The notes under the pieces: generated by a model
Seen by the model: only the letters and a program-made list of their open reading frames with translations
What the model was told of the DNA's origin: nothing
The model's database searches: none
Position numbers and translations under genes: made by a program
In this document: in pieces, positions 1 to 5,597 of the stretch
Layout: each line of letters opens with the position of its first letter
Numbering within the stretch: the stretch's first letter is position 1
DNA from: Trueperaceae bacterium
GTDB taxonomy: Bacteria > Deinococcota > Deinococci > Deinococcales > Trueperaceae
DNA length: 6,180 nucleotides
Direction of reading: 5' to 3'
Assembly: GCA_024636105.1 (NCBI GenBank)
Contig: JAGXHO010000172.1
Span: forward strand, 1 to 6,180

Positions 1-596
1 AGGTTGCGGTCGCCGCCGAGGCTCAAGATGCCGCTGGCGGCGGACTCGTGAACGCGCACGTTCGCGATCACGACGTCGTCGGACGCGCCGAGGAACAGGC
101 CTTCGGCGGGCGACCCGCGCACCACGAAGTTGCGGAACACGATGTGGCGCACCGACTCGAAGCGCGTGCGCTGCAGCCGGTCGAGCCCGGCACCGTCGAG
201 CACCGCGCACTCGCCCGGGTGCGACTCGAAGACGATCGGTGCGCCGCTCCGACCCGATCGCCGGAAGGCGACGTCGGCCGAGTAGACGCCGCCGCGCACC
301 CACACGACGTCGCCGGCGCGCGCGACCTCGGCGGCGCGCGCGAGCGTGGCGAACGCCCGTGCCGAGGCACGCCCGTCGGCGGCGTCGTCGCCGTCGACGG
401 CCACGTAAAGCGTGGGCTCGAAGCGCGGCTCCAAGGGGACCTCTGGGCACACCCATGCGCTCGCGGCGACGGGCCAAGGCGCCGGCCACGCAGGATCGCT
501 CCCGACCGAGGCCGTCGGCACGCAGGCAGCGAGCGCGAACGGCATCACGACGGCGGCGACCCAGAGCGCCGAGCGACCGTGGGCAGCGTTGGGCAT
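1..596 (-). CDS. Beta-helix-type lipoprotein, N-terminal part (cut by left edge)
   Basis: This frame is open from an ATG at 594-596 to the window edge, giving 198 complete residues of a longer protein. Residues 10-24 are hydrophobic and end in the lipobox L-A-A-C, so Cys25 is the probable lipidated residue. The next residue is Val rather than Asp, which in enterobacterial sorting would favour the outer membrane. Residues 26-60 form a Pro/Ala-rich linker. From about residue 62 the pattern is YVAVDGDDAADG, then AFATLARAAEVARAGDVVWV and RGGVY. This is the usual opening of DUF1565-like / right-handed parallel beta-helix proteins, and short beta-strand rungs follow (IVFRNFVVRG, DVVIANVRVHES). Known beta-helix proteins include polysaccharide lyases, epimerases and hydrolases, but the catalytic part would lie beyond the edge, so no activity is assigned. 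It is transcribed divergently from the Wzz-type gene, which fits an envelope-polysaccharide role by inference. A later in-frame ATG (residue 18) would destroy the signal peptide, so the first ATG is preferred. Confidence 0.85.
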   Translation of the reverse strand, partial: MPNAAHGRSALWVAAVVMPFALAACVPTASVGSDPAWPAPWPVAASAWVCPEVPLEPRFEPTLYVAVDGDDAADGRASARAFATLARAAEVARAGDVVWVRGGVYSADVAFRRSGRSGAPIVFESHPGECAVLDGAGLDRLQRTRFESVRHIVFRNFVVRGSPAEGLFLGASDDVVIANVRVHESAASGILSLGGDRN

Positions 597-604
597 GACG
601 CCCC

Positions 605-610
605 ACTATA
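605..610 (-). promoter_or_regulatory. Candidate -10 box (TATAGT) for the lipoprotein gene
   Basis: Read on the minus strand, TATAGT lies in an otherwise GC-rich stretch and matches the sigma-70 -10 consensus at five of six bases. It ends only 8 bases before the ATG of the lipoprotein gene, so a transcript starting 6-7 bases downstream would have almost no leader. No good -35 hexamer lies 16-18 bases upstream. The box also overlaps the left arm of the inverted repeat by two bases. The call is weak and could be coincidence. Confidence 0.25.
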
Positions 611-640
611 CGTGCGCCTCGAGCCACATCGACGCACGTA
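609..640. repeat. 8-bp inverted repeat, possible operator
   Basis: The arms tacgtgcg (609-616) and cgcacgta (633-640) are perfect reverse complements separated by 16 bases, and the spacer contains the palindrome ctcgag (618-623). The arms cannot be extended. It sits immediately upstream of the lipoprotein gene and overlaps its candidate -10 box, so a dimeric regulator bound here could block that promoter. As an RNA hairpin it would be modest. The regulator role is inference. Confidence 0.4.
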
Positions 641-682
641 ATCGGTCACCCGGCGGACGGCACCGGTCTGGTACCGTCACCC

Positions 683-2332
683 GTGCAAGCCGCAGGACCC
701 CGTCCTCCCGCAACCCCGTACCGGACGCCCGAACCGCTCGCGCCAACGCGCACGGTCCGCTCCGAGGACTTCGTCCGTCTCCTAGTGAGCGGCGCGCCAT
801 TCGTACTGGCGATCACGCTGCTCGCGGTGGTCGTCTCGGCGTTCGTCACCCGCGCCTCCGAGCCCGTGTACCGCTCGTCGGTCACGTTGGTGGCGCCCCG
901 GGGTGCGGTCGCGCCCGGCGACCTGAACGTGGTCGCGCCCGCCGCGATCGATCCGGGCGTCTACCGCTCCGCCGTGTTCGAAGGGGGCGTCCTCGTGGAC
1001 GCCGCCGAGGAGCTCGAGGGGCGCACGCTCGGCGAGCGCGAGCTCGAGGCCGTGGAGCAGCGCGTGCGCGTGAGCGTCGAAGACCAGGATCTCTCGAGCA
1101 CGCTGCGGATCGAAGCGCGCGCAAACACCCCGCAGCGCGCGGCGGACCTGGCCAACGCCATCGCCCGCGGCTTGGTCGCGTGGGACCGCGACCGGGCACG
1201 CCAGGCGATCGATGGCGGCGTCAACGCCCTCGAGCGTGCCCTCGCGGACCTCGACGCTCAGCTGGAAGAGCTGAGCGCCGCCGAAGGCCCGCCCGCGCCG
1301 GCGCAGGTCGCCACGCTCACCGAGCTGCGCACCCAGCGCGCCCAGGCGCTCGCGGACGCCCGCGACCGGGCCTCCGCGGCGGTGCCGATCGCGTTGATCG
1401 CGCCGCTGCGCGCGGCCGTGCCGTCCGAGCGGGCGGTCGGCCCGCGGCTCGTGCTCAACACCGCCATCGCGCTGGCGCTGGGGCTCGTGCTCGGCTACGG
1501 CCTCGTGTTGCTGCGCTGGACCACCAGCCCGCTGGTGTCCGATGCGCACGACCTCGAGGCGCTGACGCGGCTCCCAGTGCTCGCCAGTTTCCCGCGGCGC
1601 GCCCGCGGCGCGCCGCGGCTCTCGGAAGAGGCGTCGAGTTTGTTGCAGGCGCGCGTCGCGGCGTTGCGGCCCGCCGACGCCTGCCTCGTGATCGTGGTGG
1701 CGACTCCGCGCGCCACCGCCGACCAGGAGGGAGTCGCCGTCGGCCTCGCCGAGAGCTGTGCGCGCAGTGGCGTCTCGACGCTGCTCGTGGACGCCGACTT
1801 GCGCAGCGCGCGCAGCACCGCCTGGCTCGAGGTCAACGCCACCCGCGCCACCCCATACGACGACGTGAACCTCGGCGACGACAAAGCGCGCTTCGAGCCC
1901 GTGAGCGTGATCGTCGAAGGCAACCGTTCGTTCGACTTCGTGCCCGCCTTCGCGCCCGCGCGCCACCCCGTGGACCGAGTGAGCCGCGTGCTGGGGATCC
2001 ACCTTGCCGGCTGGGAGCAGGCGTACGAGGTGATCGTCCTCGACGCCGCCCCCGTGCTCGATCGAGCCGATGCCCTCGTGACCGCGATGCGCGCCAGCGG
2101 CGTCGTGCTGTGCGTCGGTGCCGGGCGTAGCCGGCGGGTCGACGTCACCAGTGCGTTCGACGTGTTCGCCGCCCACGAGGTCCCGGTCCTCGGCACGGTG
2201 CTCACCCAGATGCGCGAGCGCGTCGGACCGGGCGCGGCGACGACCCAAGGAGCGACGACGACCCAAGGAGCGACGGCGACCCCTTCGACGCGGTCCCGCA
2301 CCAGGCCCAACGGGGCCCGACGTCCCGCCTGA
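683..2332 (+). CDS. Wzz chain-length protein fused to a degenerate BY-kinase-like domain
   Basis: The 549-residue product starts at a GTG; the next plausible start (785) would cut into the region before the first helix. It has a Pro-rich cytoplasmic N-terminus, TM1 at about 38-56, a periplasmic region typical of Wzz ending in a helical, coiled-coil-prone stretch at about 175-230, a proline-spaced segment (P235, P241, P247, P254) just before TM2, and TM2 at about 256-278. The C-terminal cytoplasmic part (about 330-510) has the fold pattern of tyrosine autokinases such as Wzc or CapB: Walker A'-like TLLVDADLRSAR at 366-377 and Walker B-like VIVLDAAPVLDRADA at 450-464. The Walker A position reads ATPRATADQEGVAVGLA (340-356) and lacks the GKS/T lysine. 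No tyrosine follows Tyr448, so the usual Tyr-rich tail is absent; the tail is instead Thr/Arg-rich. It therefore looks like a structural or regulatory chain-length or export component rather than an active kinase. It is the first gene of an operon with the metallophosphoesterase. Confidence 0.88.
   Translation: MQAAGPRPPATPYRTPEPLAPTRTVRSEDFVRLLVSGAPFVLAITLLAVVVSAFVTRASEPVYRSSVTLVAPRGAVAPGDLNVVAPAAIDPGVYRSAVFEGGVLVDAAEELEGRTLGERELEAVEQRVRVSVEDQDLSSTLRIEARANTPQRAADLANAIARGLVAWDRDRARQAIDGGVNALERALADLDAQLEELSAAEGPPAPAQVATLTELRTQRAQALADARDRASAAVPIALIAPLRAAVPSERAVGPRLVLNTAIALALGLVLGYGLVLLRWTTSPLVSDAHDLEALTRLPVLASFPRRARGAPRLSEEASSLLQARVAALRPADACLVIVVATPRATADQEGVAVGLAESCARSGVSTLLVDADLRSARSTAWLEVNATRATPYDDVNLGDDKARFEPVSVIVEGNRSFDFVPAFAPARHPVDRVSRVLGIHLAGWEQAYEVIVLDAAPVLDRADALVTAMRASGVVLCVGAGRSRRVDVTSAFDVFAAHEVPVLGTVLTQMRERVGPGAATTQGATTTQGATATPSTRSRTRPNGARRPA
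2238..2275 (+). repeat. 18-bp tandem repeat in the Wzz C-terminal tail
   Basis: Two perfect copies of an 18-bp unit lie in frame and encode TTQGAT twice (residues 520-525 and 526-531) in the tail after the kinase-like fold. A change of copy number would keep the reading frame. Each unit contains AAGGAG, but no start codon follows at ribosome-binding distance, so these are not taken as Shine-Dalgarno sites. Confidence 0.85.
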
Positions 2333-2335
2333 GGG
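2331..2335 (+). promoter_or_regulatory. Ribosome binding site for the metallophosphoesterase
   Basis: GAGGG overlaps the TGA stop of the Wzz gene and lies four bases before the ATG at 2340. It selects this ATG over more upstream in-frame starts and suggests translational coupling of the two genes. Confidence 0.55.
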
Positions 2336-2339
2336 CCCG

Positions 2340-3152
2340 ATGGACCGCCGCGGTTTCCTGAGCGTCGCCGCGGGGCTGTCCGCAGCTGCCGCGACGGGCG
2401 CGGCCGTCTCCGCGGTCTACCGCTTCGGGGTCACGCACCCGACCGCATCCCTCGCTGGTTTGCGCGCTCCCGTTCGGCTCGCCCTGCTCACCGACCTCCA
2501 CTTCGGTCCGTTCCTGCGGGCTGGGTCGGTCGCGGCCTGGGTCGACGCCGCCAACGCCGCCCGGCCCGACGTCGTGGTGCTCGCAGGCGACCTCGTCGAC
2601 GCGAGCGCGGGCAAAGACCTCGCTGCGCTGCCGAGCGCGCTGGCGCGGCTCAAGGCGCCGCTCGGGGTCTTCTCGGTGTGGGGCAACCACGACCACCATC
2701 GACTTCGCGACCTGACGCCGATGACGCGTGCGCTGACGGAGGTGGGGGTGACGGTGCTTCGCAACGCGGGCGCCTGGGTTCGCCCCGACCTCTACCTGGC
2801 CGGCCTCGACGACTTCCGGCGCGGGTGTCCCGACCTCGCCGCCACGCTCGCAAACCGCCCCGACCCGACCGAGGCGGCGACCGTCTTGGTCTCGCACAGC
2901 CCCGACGTCCTGCCCGAAGTGCCCACCGACGTGGGCCTCACGCTTTCGGGCCACACCCACGGCGGGCAGATCGTGATCCCGGGGATCGGCCCGGTCCTGA
3001 CCTCGTCGGCGTACGGCCGCCGCTTCGCGTCCGGCTGGGTGTCCGGGCCCGCACGCGGGTACGTCTCGCGTGGCTTGGGCATCAGCTGGATCCCGGTGCG
3101 GGCGTTCTGCCCCGCCGAACTGCCGGTCTTCGGCCTCAGCCCGGTGGCGTGA
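2340..3152 (+). CDS. Tat-exported metallophosphoesterase, YaeI/YkuE type
   Basis: The product is 270 residues. It begins MDRRGFLSVAAG, a twin-arginine signal (R3-R4 followed by G-F-L), with an Ala-rich hydrophobic stretch up to about residue 27, so export of the folded enzyme by Tat is expected. The calcineurin-like metallophosphoesterase motifs are complete and in order: DLH (D52, H54), GDLVD (D84), GNHDH (N116, H117), SHSPD (H186) and GHTHGG (H205, H207). These residues would hold a two-metal centre. The closest named relatives by motif pattern are E. coli YaeI and B. subtilis YkuE; YkuE is also a Tat substrate. The likely activity is hydrolysis of a phosphodiester or phosphomonoester outside the inner membrane; the substrate is unknown. 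It follows the Wzz gene after 7 bases, so it probably belongs to the same envelope process, perhaps acting on a lipid-phosphate or phosphorylated glycan. The start is set by the RBS at the Wzz stop and by the Tat motif. Its last 17 bases overlap the end of the convergent GNAT-type gene. Confidence 0.93.
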   Translation: MDRRGFLSVAAGLSAAAATGAAVSAVYRFGVTHPTASLAGLRAPVRLALLTDLHFGPFLRAGSVAAWVDAANAARPDVVVLAGDLVDASAGKDLAALPSALARLKAPLGVFSVWGNHDHHRLRDLTPMTRALTEVGVTVLRNAGAWVRPDLYLAGLDDFRRGCPDLAATLANRPDPTEAATVLVSHSPDVLPEVPTDVGLTLSGHTHGGQIVIPGIGPVLTSSAYGRRFASGWVSGPARGYVSRGLGISWIPVRAFCPAELPVFGLSPVA

Positions 3153-4299
3153 CGCTGCCGGCGACGTCCGCCGCGTCGATCCCCCACCAGTACCAGTTCT
3201 CCCCCTCGAGCCGCGAGAACGCCAGCCGTCCCAGCAGCGCGTCGTCGCGCAGCGTGGCGTCGCGGGCGTGCACCATCTGGCGCGAACCGCCGTTGTGGGT
3301 GAAGGTGCCGCGCGCCGCCATCGGGCGCCGCAAGCGCGGGTCGAGGCGGCCGATCACGGCGCCGGCGCCCGCTTCGTCGGCGCGCGCGAACAGGTGGTCG
3401 ACCACCGCGTCGAGGTGCCGGTCGGCGCCATCGAGGGCGAACACGCGGCTGGTGCCGCCCGAGCGCAGGTAGGCGACCCACCAGCCCACCGGCGCACCAT
3501 CGGCCGTGCGCAGCAGCGTCGCCTCGAACGACCCTTGCCCGGGGACCCGTTCCATCGCGTCGAACAGCCACGTCAGGTAGCCGGGGGCGTAGTCCGGCCG
3601 GAGTCGCGCGCGCGCGTGCACCCGCGCCAGCGCGTCGACGAAGCCGTCGGGGGTCAGCGGCTCCGCGACGAGCACCAACGGCGGCCGAGGCGCCTTGCGC
3701 ACGCCCCCCGCGTCGAGTTGCGAGGTGCCGAACCACCACGGCCGCGCAAGGCGCGCGAGCGTGTCGGCGCCGCGCGCCAGCGGACGCCATGCCGGGGCGG
3801 TGGCCCGGCCCCAACCGCGGCCGCCCAGCACCGAACCGGCCCCCAGCGACGCCGGTCGAAGCACCTTCAACCAGCGGAGCGAGGCCGTGGGGGCGACCCG
3901 CCCGCCGAGTCCCTCCCAGATGCGCTCGAAGCGCACGTGGCCGCCGTCGCTCACGGTGAGCGCCTGGGGACCGGCGAGGAACTTCCGCAGGAGGAAAGTG
4001 GCGACGGTGGTCGGCGCTTCGGGCGCGACCACCGACGGGAACACGCCGGCGAGCGTCGCCGGCGCGCCGTCGACCGACACGGGCGTCGTCGTGGACCCCA
4101 GGAAGCCGATCACGCCGCCGTCGTCGCCCTCGGCGACCAGCGACGGCACGTCGGGGTCGCCACCGGGGCGCTCGACGTACACGCGCCGCGCCCACTCCTC
4201 GAGCTGCGGCGCGGGCGCGAGCACCTTGTCGTGGAACCAGTAGCGCCACAGCGCCGCGACTCCGGCGACGTCCTCGGCCTCGAACGGTCGGATCCGCAT
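3136..4299 (-). CDS. Tandem GNAT-type acyltransferase-like protein
   Basis: The product is 387 residues, starting at an ATG 11 bases after the stop of the NadE-like gene. The N-terminal part begins MRIRPFEAEDVAGVAALW, the usual first strand and helix of GNAT acetyltransferases, with further strands at SLVAEGDDGGVIGFLGS (53-69). A linker of about 145-205 leads to a second GNAT-like half, with strands at 256-290 (FEATLLRTADGAPVGWWVAY), a helix at about 293-312 and the C-terminal block LAFSRLEGENWYWWG (359-373). The acyl-CoA pyrophosphate loop (Q/R-x-x-G-x-G/A) is not recognisable in either half; the equivalent region near 86-110 reads VFPSVVAPEAPTTVATFLLR. Tandem GNAT proteins include aminoacyl- and acyl-transferases (the Fem-like fold, for example) that may take their donor from tRNA or a carrier protein rather than CoA. 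Since it is the last gene of a ligase-ACP operon, an ACP-linked donor is the natural guess. The exact family was not recognised. An in-frame extension up to 4494 is rejected because it lies inside the NadE-like gene and is Arg/Gly/Ala-rich noise. Confidence 0.75.
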   Translation of the reverse strand: MRIRPFEAEDVAGVAALWRYWFHDKVLAPAPQLEEWARRVYVERPGGDPDVPSLVAEGDDGGVIGFLGSTTTPVSVDGAPATLAGVFPSVVAPEAPTTVATFLLRKFLAGPQALTVSDGGHVRFERIWEGLGGRVAPTASLRWLKVLRPASLGAGSVLGGRGWGRATAPAWRPLARGADTLARLARPWWFGTSQLDAGGVRKAPRPPLVLVAEPLTPDGFVDALARVHARARLRPDYAPGYLTWLFDAMERVPGQGSFEATLLRTADGAPVGWWVAYLRSGGTSRVFALDGADRHLDAVVDHLFARADEAGAGAVIGRLDPRLRRPMAARGTFTHNGGSRQMVHARDATLRDDALLGRLAFSRLEGENWYWWGIDAADVAGSVTPPG

Positions 4300-4310
4300 C
4301 GCCGCCGGCC

Positions 4311-5315
4311 TCAGCCCGCCGCGTCCGCGTGCGCGTCCGGCGACTCGAGCATCACCGGCCCCGCATGCAGGTACGCCGCCACCCGCCGTTTGGCGGCGAT
4401 GTCGGCGAACACGCGCGCCACCTGCTCGGGCGCGAGTTCGAGCGCGTCGGCCACCGACTCCGGCGGCAGGCCCTGGTCGACCGCGTACAGGCACAGGTCC
4501 ATGCGGTCGTAGGCGAGCGAGAAGTAGAACTCCTCCTGGCTCTGCGGCATCGAGTAGGTGTCGGTCGTCGGCGGCCGCGAGCGGATCTCCTCGGGCACGC
4601 CCAGCGCGGTCGCGAGTTCGTAGACCTGCGACTTGTACAGGTGCGCGATCGGCTTGACGTCGGCGGCGCCGTCGCCGTTCTTGACGAAGAAGCCCTGGTC
4701 GTACTCGAGCCGGTTGGGGGTGCCGAGCACCACGTAGTTGAGCCGGTCGGCGTGGTGGTACTCGAGCATCTTGCGGGTGCGCTGCTTGAAGTTCGTCGCC
4801 GCGACCACCTCGAGGTACGCCTCGGCGGTCAGGCGCGCGCGGTGCTCGCGCCCGTCGGGGTCGACGGCCACGACCGAGAAGAGCCGGAAAGCGTCGGAAT
4901 CGACCACGCTCGGGAGGACGATCTTGGCCTTCCAGCCCTCGCCGTACTCCGGCAGCACCTTGCGGAAGGCGTCGTCGCGCCGGCGGTAGCAGCCCACGGC
5001 GTCGAGCACGGGGGTGATGTCCTCGAGCACGGTGGGGACCTTGCAGGCGTCGGCCGCGAGGCGGCTGAGGCGGAGGGTGTCGTCCGATGAATCGGTCTCG
5101 GGCATCAACACGCCCAGCACGTTCGCCGGACCGAACGCGCGCGCGGCGAGCGCCGCCACCACGCTGCTGTCGATCCCCCCGGAGAGGCCCAGCACCCCGC
5201 CCCGGCGGCGGAAGGCGCGCGCGGCGCGCTTGAGCGCGTCCGCGAGGCTGTCCGCGGTCGCGACCGGATCGGCGAGGCGCAGCGCCTCGAAGCCGATCCG
5301 CGGCGCCTCAGCCAT
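4311..5315 (-). CDS. NadE-like ATP-dependent amide ligase (NAD synthase family, variant)
   Basis: The product is 334 residues. It has the N-type ATP pyrophosphatase P-loop SGGIDSS (45-51), the NAD synthase block GTPNRLE (198-204), then GFFVKNGDGAADVKPIAHLY (208-227) and PTTD (249-252). Canonical NadE adenylates the carboxylate of nicotinate adenine dinucleotide and amidates it with ammonia. This protein has no glutaminase domain. It differs from single-domain NadE (about 270-275 residues): roughly 60 extra residues lie between the TP motif (101-102) and NFKQR (175-179), the usual TK after GYF is VK, and the loop normally reading Q-x-D-E is QSQEE (258-262). These changes are visible from remembered family motifs, not from an alignment. 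The gene starts inside the end of the ACP gene (8-bp overlap), which ties its expression to the carrier protein. It may make NAD, or it may use the same chemistry to make an amide in the carrier-protein pathway; the packing favours the second. The first ATG is used; only a weak AGG-type RBS precedes it. Confidence 0.88.
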   Translation of the reverse strand: MAEAPRIGFEALRLADPVATADSLADALKRAARAFRRRGGVLGLSGGIDSSVVAALAARAFGPANVLGVLMPETDSSDDTLRLSRLAADACKVPTVLEDITPVLDAVGCYRRRDDAFRKVLPEYGEGWKAKIVLPSVVDSDAFRLFSVVAVDPDGREHRARLTAEAYLEVVAATNFKQRTRKMLEYHHADRLNYVVLGTPNRLEYDQGFFVKNGDGAADVKPIAHLYKSQVYELATALGVPEEIRSRPPTTDTYSMPQSQEEFYFSLAYDRMDLCLYAVDQGLPPESVADALELAPEQVARVFADIAAKRRVAAYLHAGPVMLESPDAHADAAG

Positions 5316-5571
5316 GCGCCTGGCCCAATCGACCCTGCACGTAACCCACGATCCGGTCGACGCTGTCGAGGTTCTCGGGCAGCGTGTCCTCGTCGGGGAT
5401 CTTCACCCCGAAGCGCTCTTCGACGAACATGATCAGCTCGAGCACGCCCATCGAGTCGAGGACGCCCTGCTGCGTGAGGGATGCGTCGCCGGCGAGGTCG
5501 TCGCCGTCGAGGATGAAGTTGTCGCTGATGAAGCCGCGCACGTCGCGCTCGAGTTCGGTCATGCTGGTCAC
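5308..5571 (-). CDS. Acyl carrier protein
   Basis: This is a small acidic protein of 87 residues from the GTG at 5569-5571, or 84 residues from the ATG at 5560-5562. It shows the ACP pattern: helix I (ERDVRGFISDNFI), then LTQQGVLDSMGVLELIMFVE with the phosphopantetheine serine in the DSM motif (Ser40, or Ser37 from the ATG), then helix III and IV (FGVKIPDEDTLPENLDSVDRIVGYV). In this family Ser-linked 4'-phosphopantetheine carries an acyl or aminoacyl thioester. GGAGG ends four bases before the GTG but thirteen before the ATG, so the GTG is preferred. The gene follows the ligase gene after 26 bases and overlaps the NadE-like gene, which makes it the likely partner of both. It is probably dedicated to this pathway rather than being the housekeeping fatty-acid ACP, because there are no fatty-acid genes here. 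Confidence 0.93.
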   Translation of the reverse strand: MTSMTELERDVRGFISDNFILDGDDLAGDASLTQQGVLDSMGVLELIMFVEERFGVKIPDEDTLPENLDSVDRIVGYVQGRLGQAHG

Positions 5572-5575
5572 GTTA

Positions 5576-5580
5576 CCTCC
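5576..5580 (-). promoter_or_regulatory. Strong Shine-Dalgarno for the ACP gene
   Basis: On the minus strand the sequence reads CCGGAGGTAACGTG, a GGAGG core with a four-base spacer to the GTG. It is the strongest ribosome binding site visible in the window and suggests that the ACP is made in more copies than its neighbours. It supports the GTG start over the ATG nine bases further on. Confidence 0.6.
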
Positions 5581-5597
5581 GGACTCTGACGGAAGCC

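Larger units (their letters stand above)
597..682. promoter_or_regulatory. Divergent intergenic region with paired repeats
   Basis: This 86-bp gap separates the two divergent genes and must hold both promoters unless they lie inside the coding regions. Two repeat pairs are visible. One is a perfect 8-bp inverted repeat, tacgtgcg at 609-616 and cgcacgta at 633-640, with arm centres 24 bp apart. The other is a direct repeat gtcacccg at 645-652 and 676-683, exactly 31 bp apart (about three helical turns); the second copy runs into the GTG start of the Wzz gene. No convincing -35/-10 pair is visible for the plus-strand gene, and no clear Shine-Dalgarno sequence precedes its GTG. Confidence 0.5.

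Noticed and set aside
412..2130. Long plus-strand frame overlapping the lipoprotein start and the Wzz gene
   Set aside because: It is Arg-rich, has no recognisable motif, and conflicts with two well-supported genes.
782..2266. Long open minus-strand frame opposite the Wzz gene
   Set aside because: It has low-complexity Arg/Gly/His/Ala-rich composition with no domain pattern, and it is a typical antisense shadow in GC-rich DNA; the opposite frame encodes clear Wzz/BY-kinase motifs.
2247..2270. Two AAGGAG sequences as ribosome binding sites
   Set aside because: They are part of the in-frame tandem repeat, and no ATG, GTG or TTG follows at a suitable distance.
2118..2339. Upstream in-frame extension of the metallophosphoesterase
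   Set aside because: It would lie inside the Wzz gene and bury the Tat signal; the RBS at 2331-2335 points to the ATG at 2340.
2792..4249. Long minus-strand frame across the phosphoesterase end and GNAT-type gene
   Set aside because: It is an Arg/Ala/Gly-rich shadow frame; the neighbouring frame gives a coherent GNAT-like protein with a sensible start.
3070..4512. Long plus-strand frame opposite the GNAT-type gene
   Set aside because: Its biased composition and lack of any motif or RBS mark it as antisense noise.
4329..5090. Plus-strand frame opposite the NadE-like gene
   Set aside because: It is Val/Arg/His-rich and mirrors the codon bias of the NadE-like gene on the other strand; no domain is visible.
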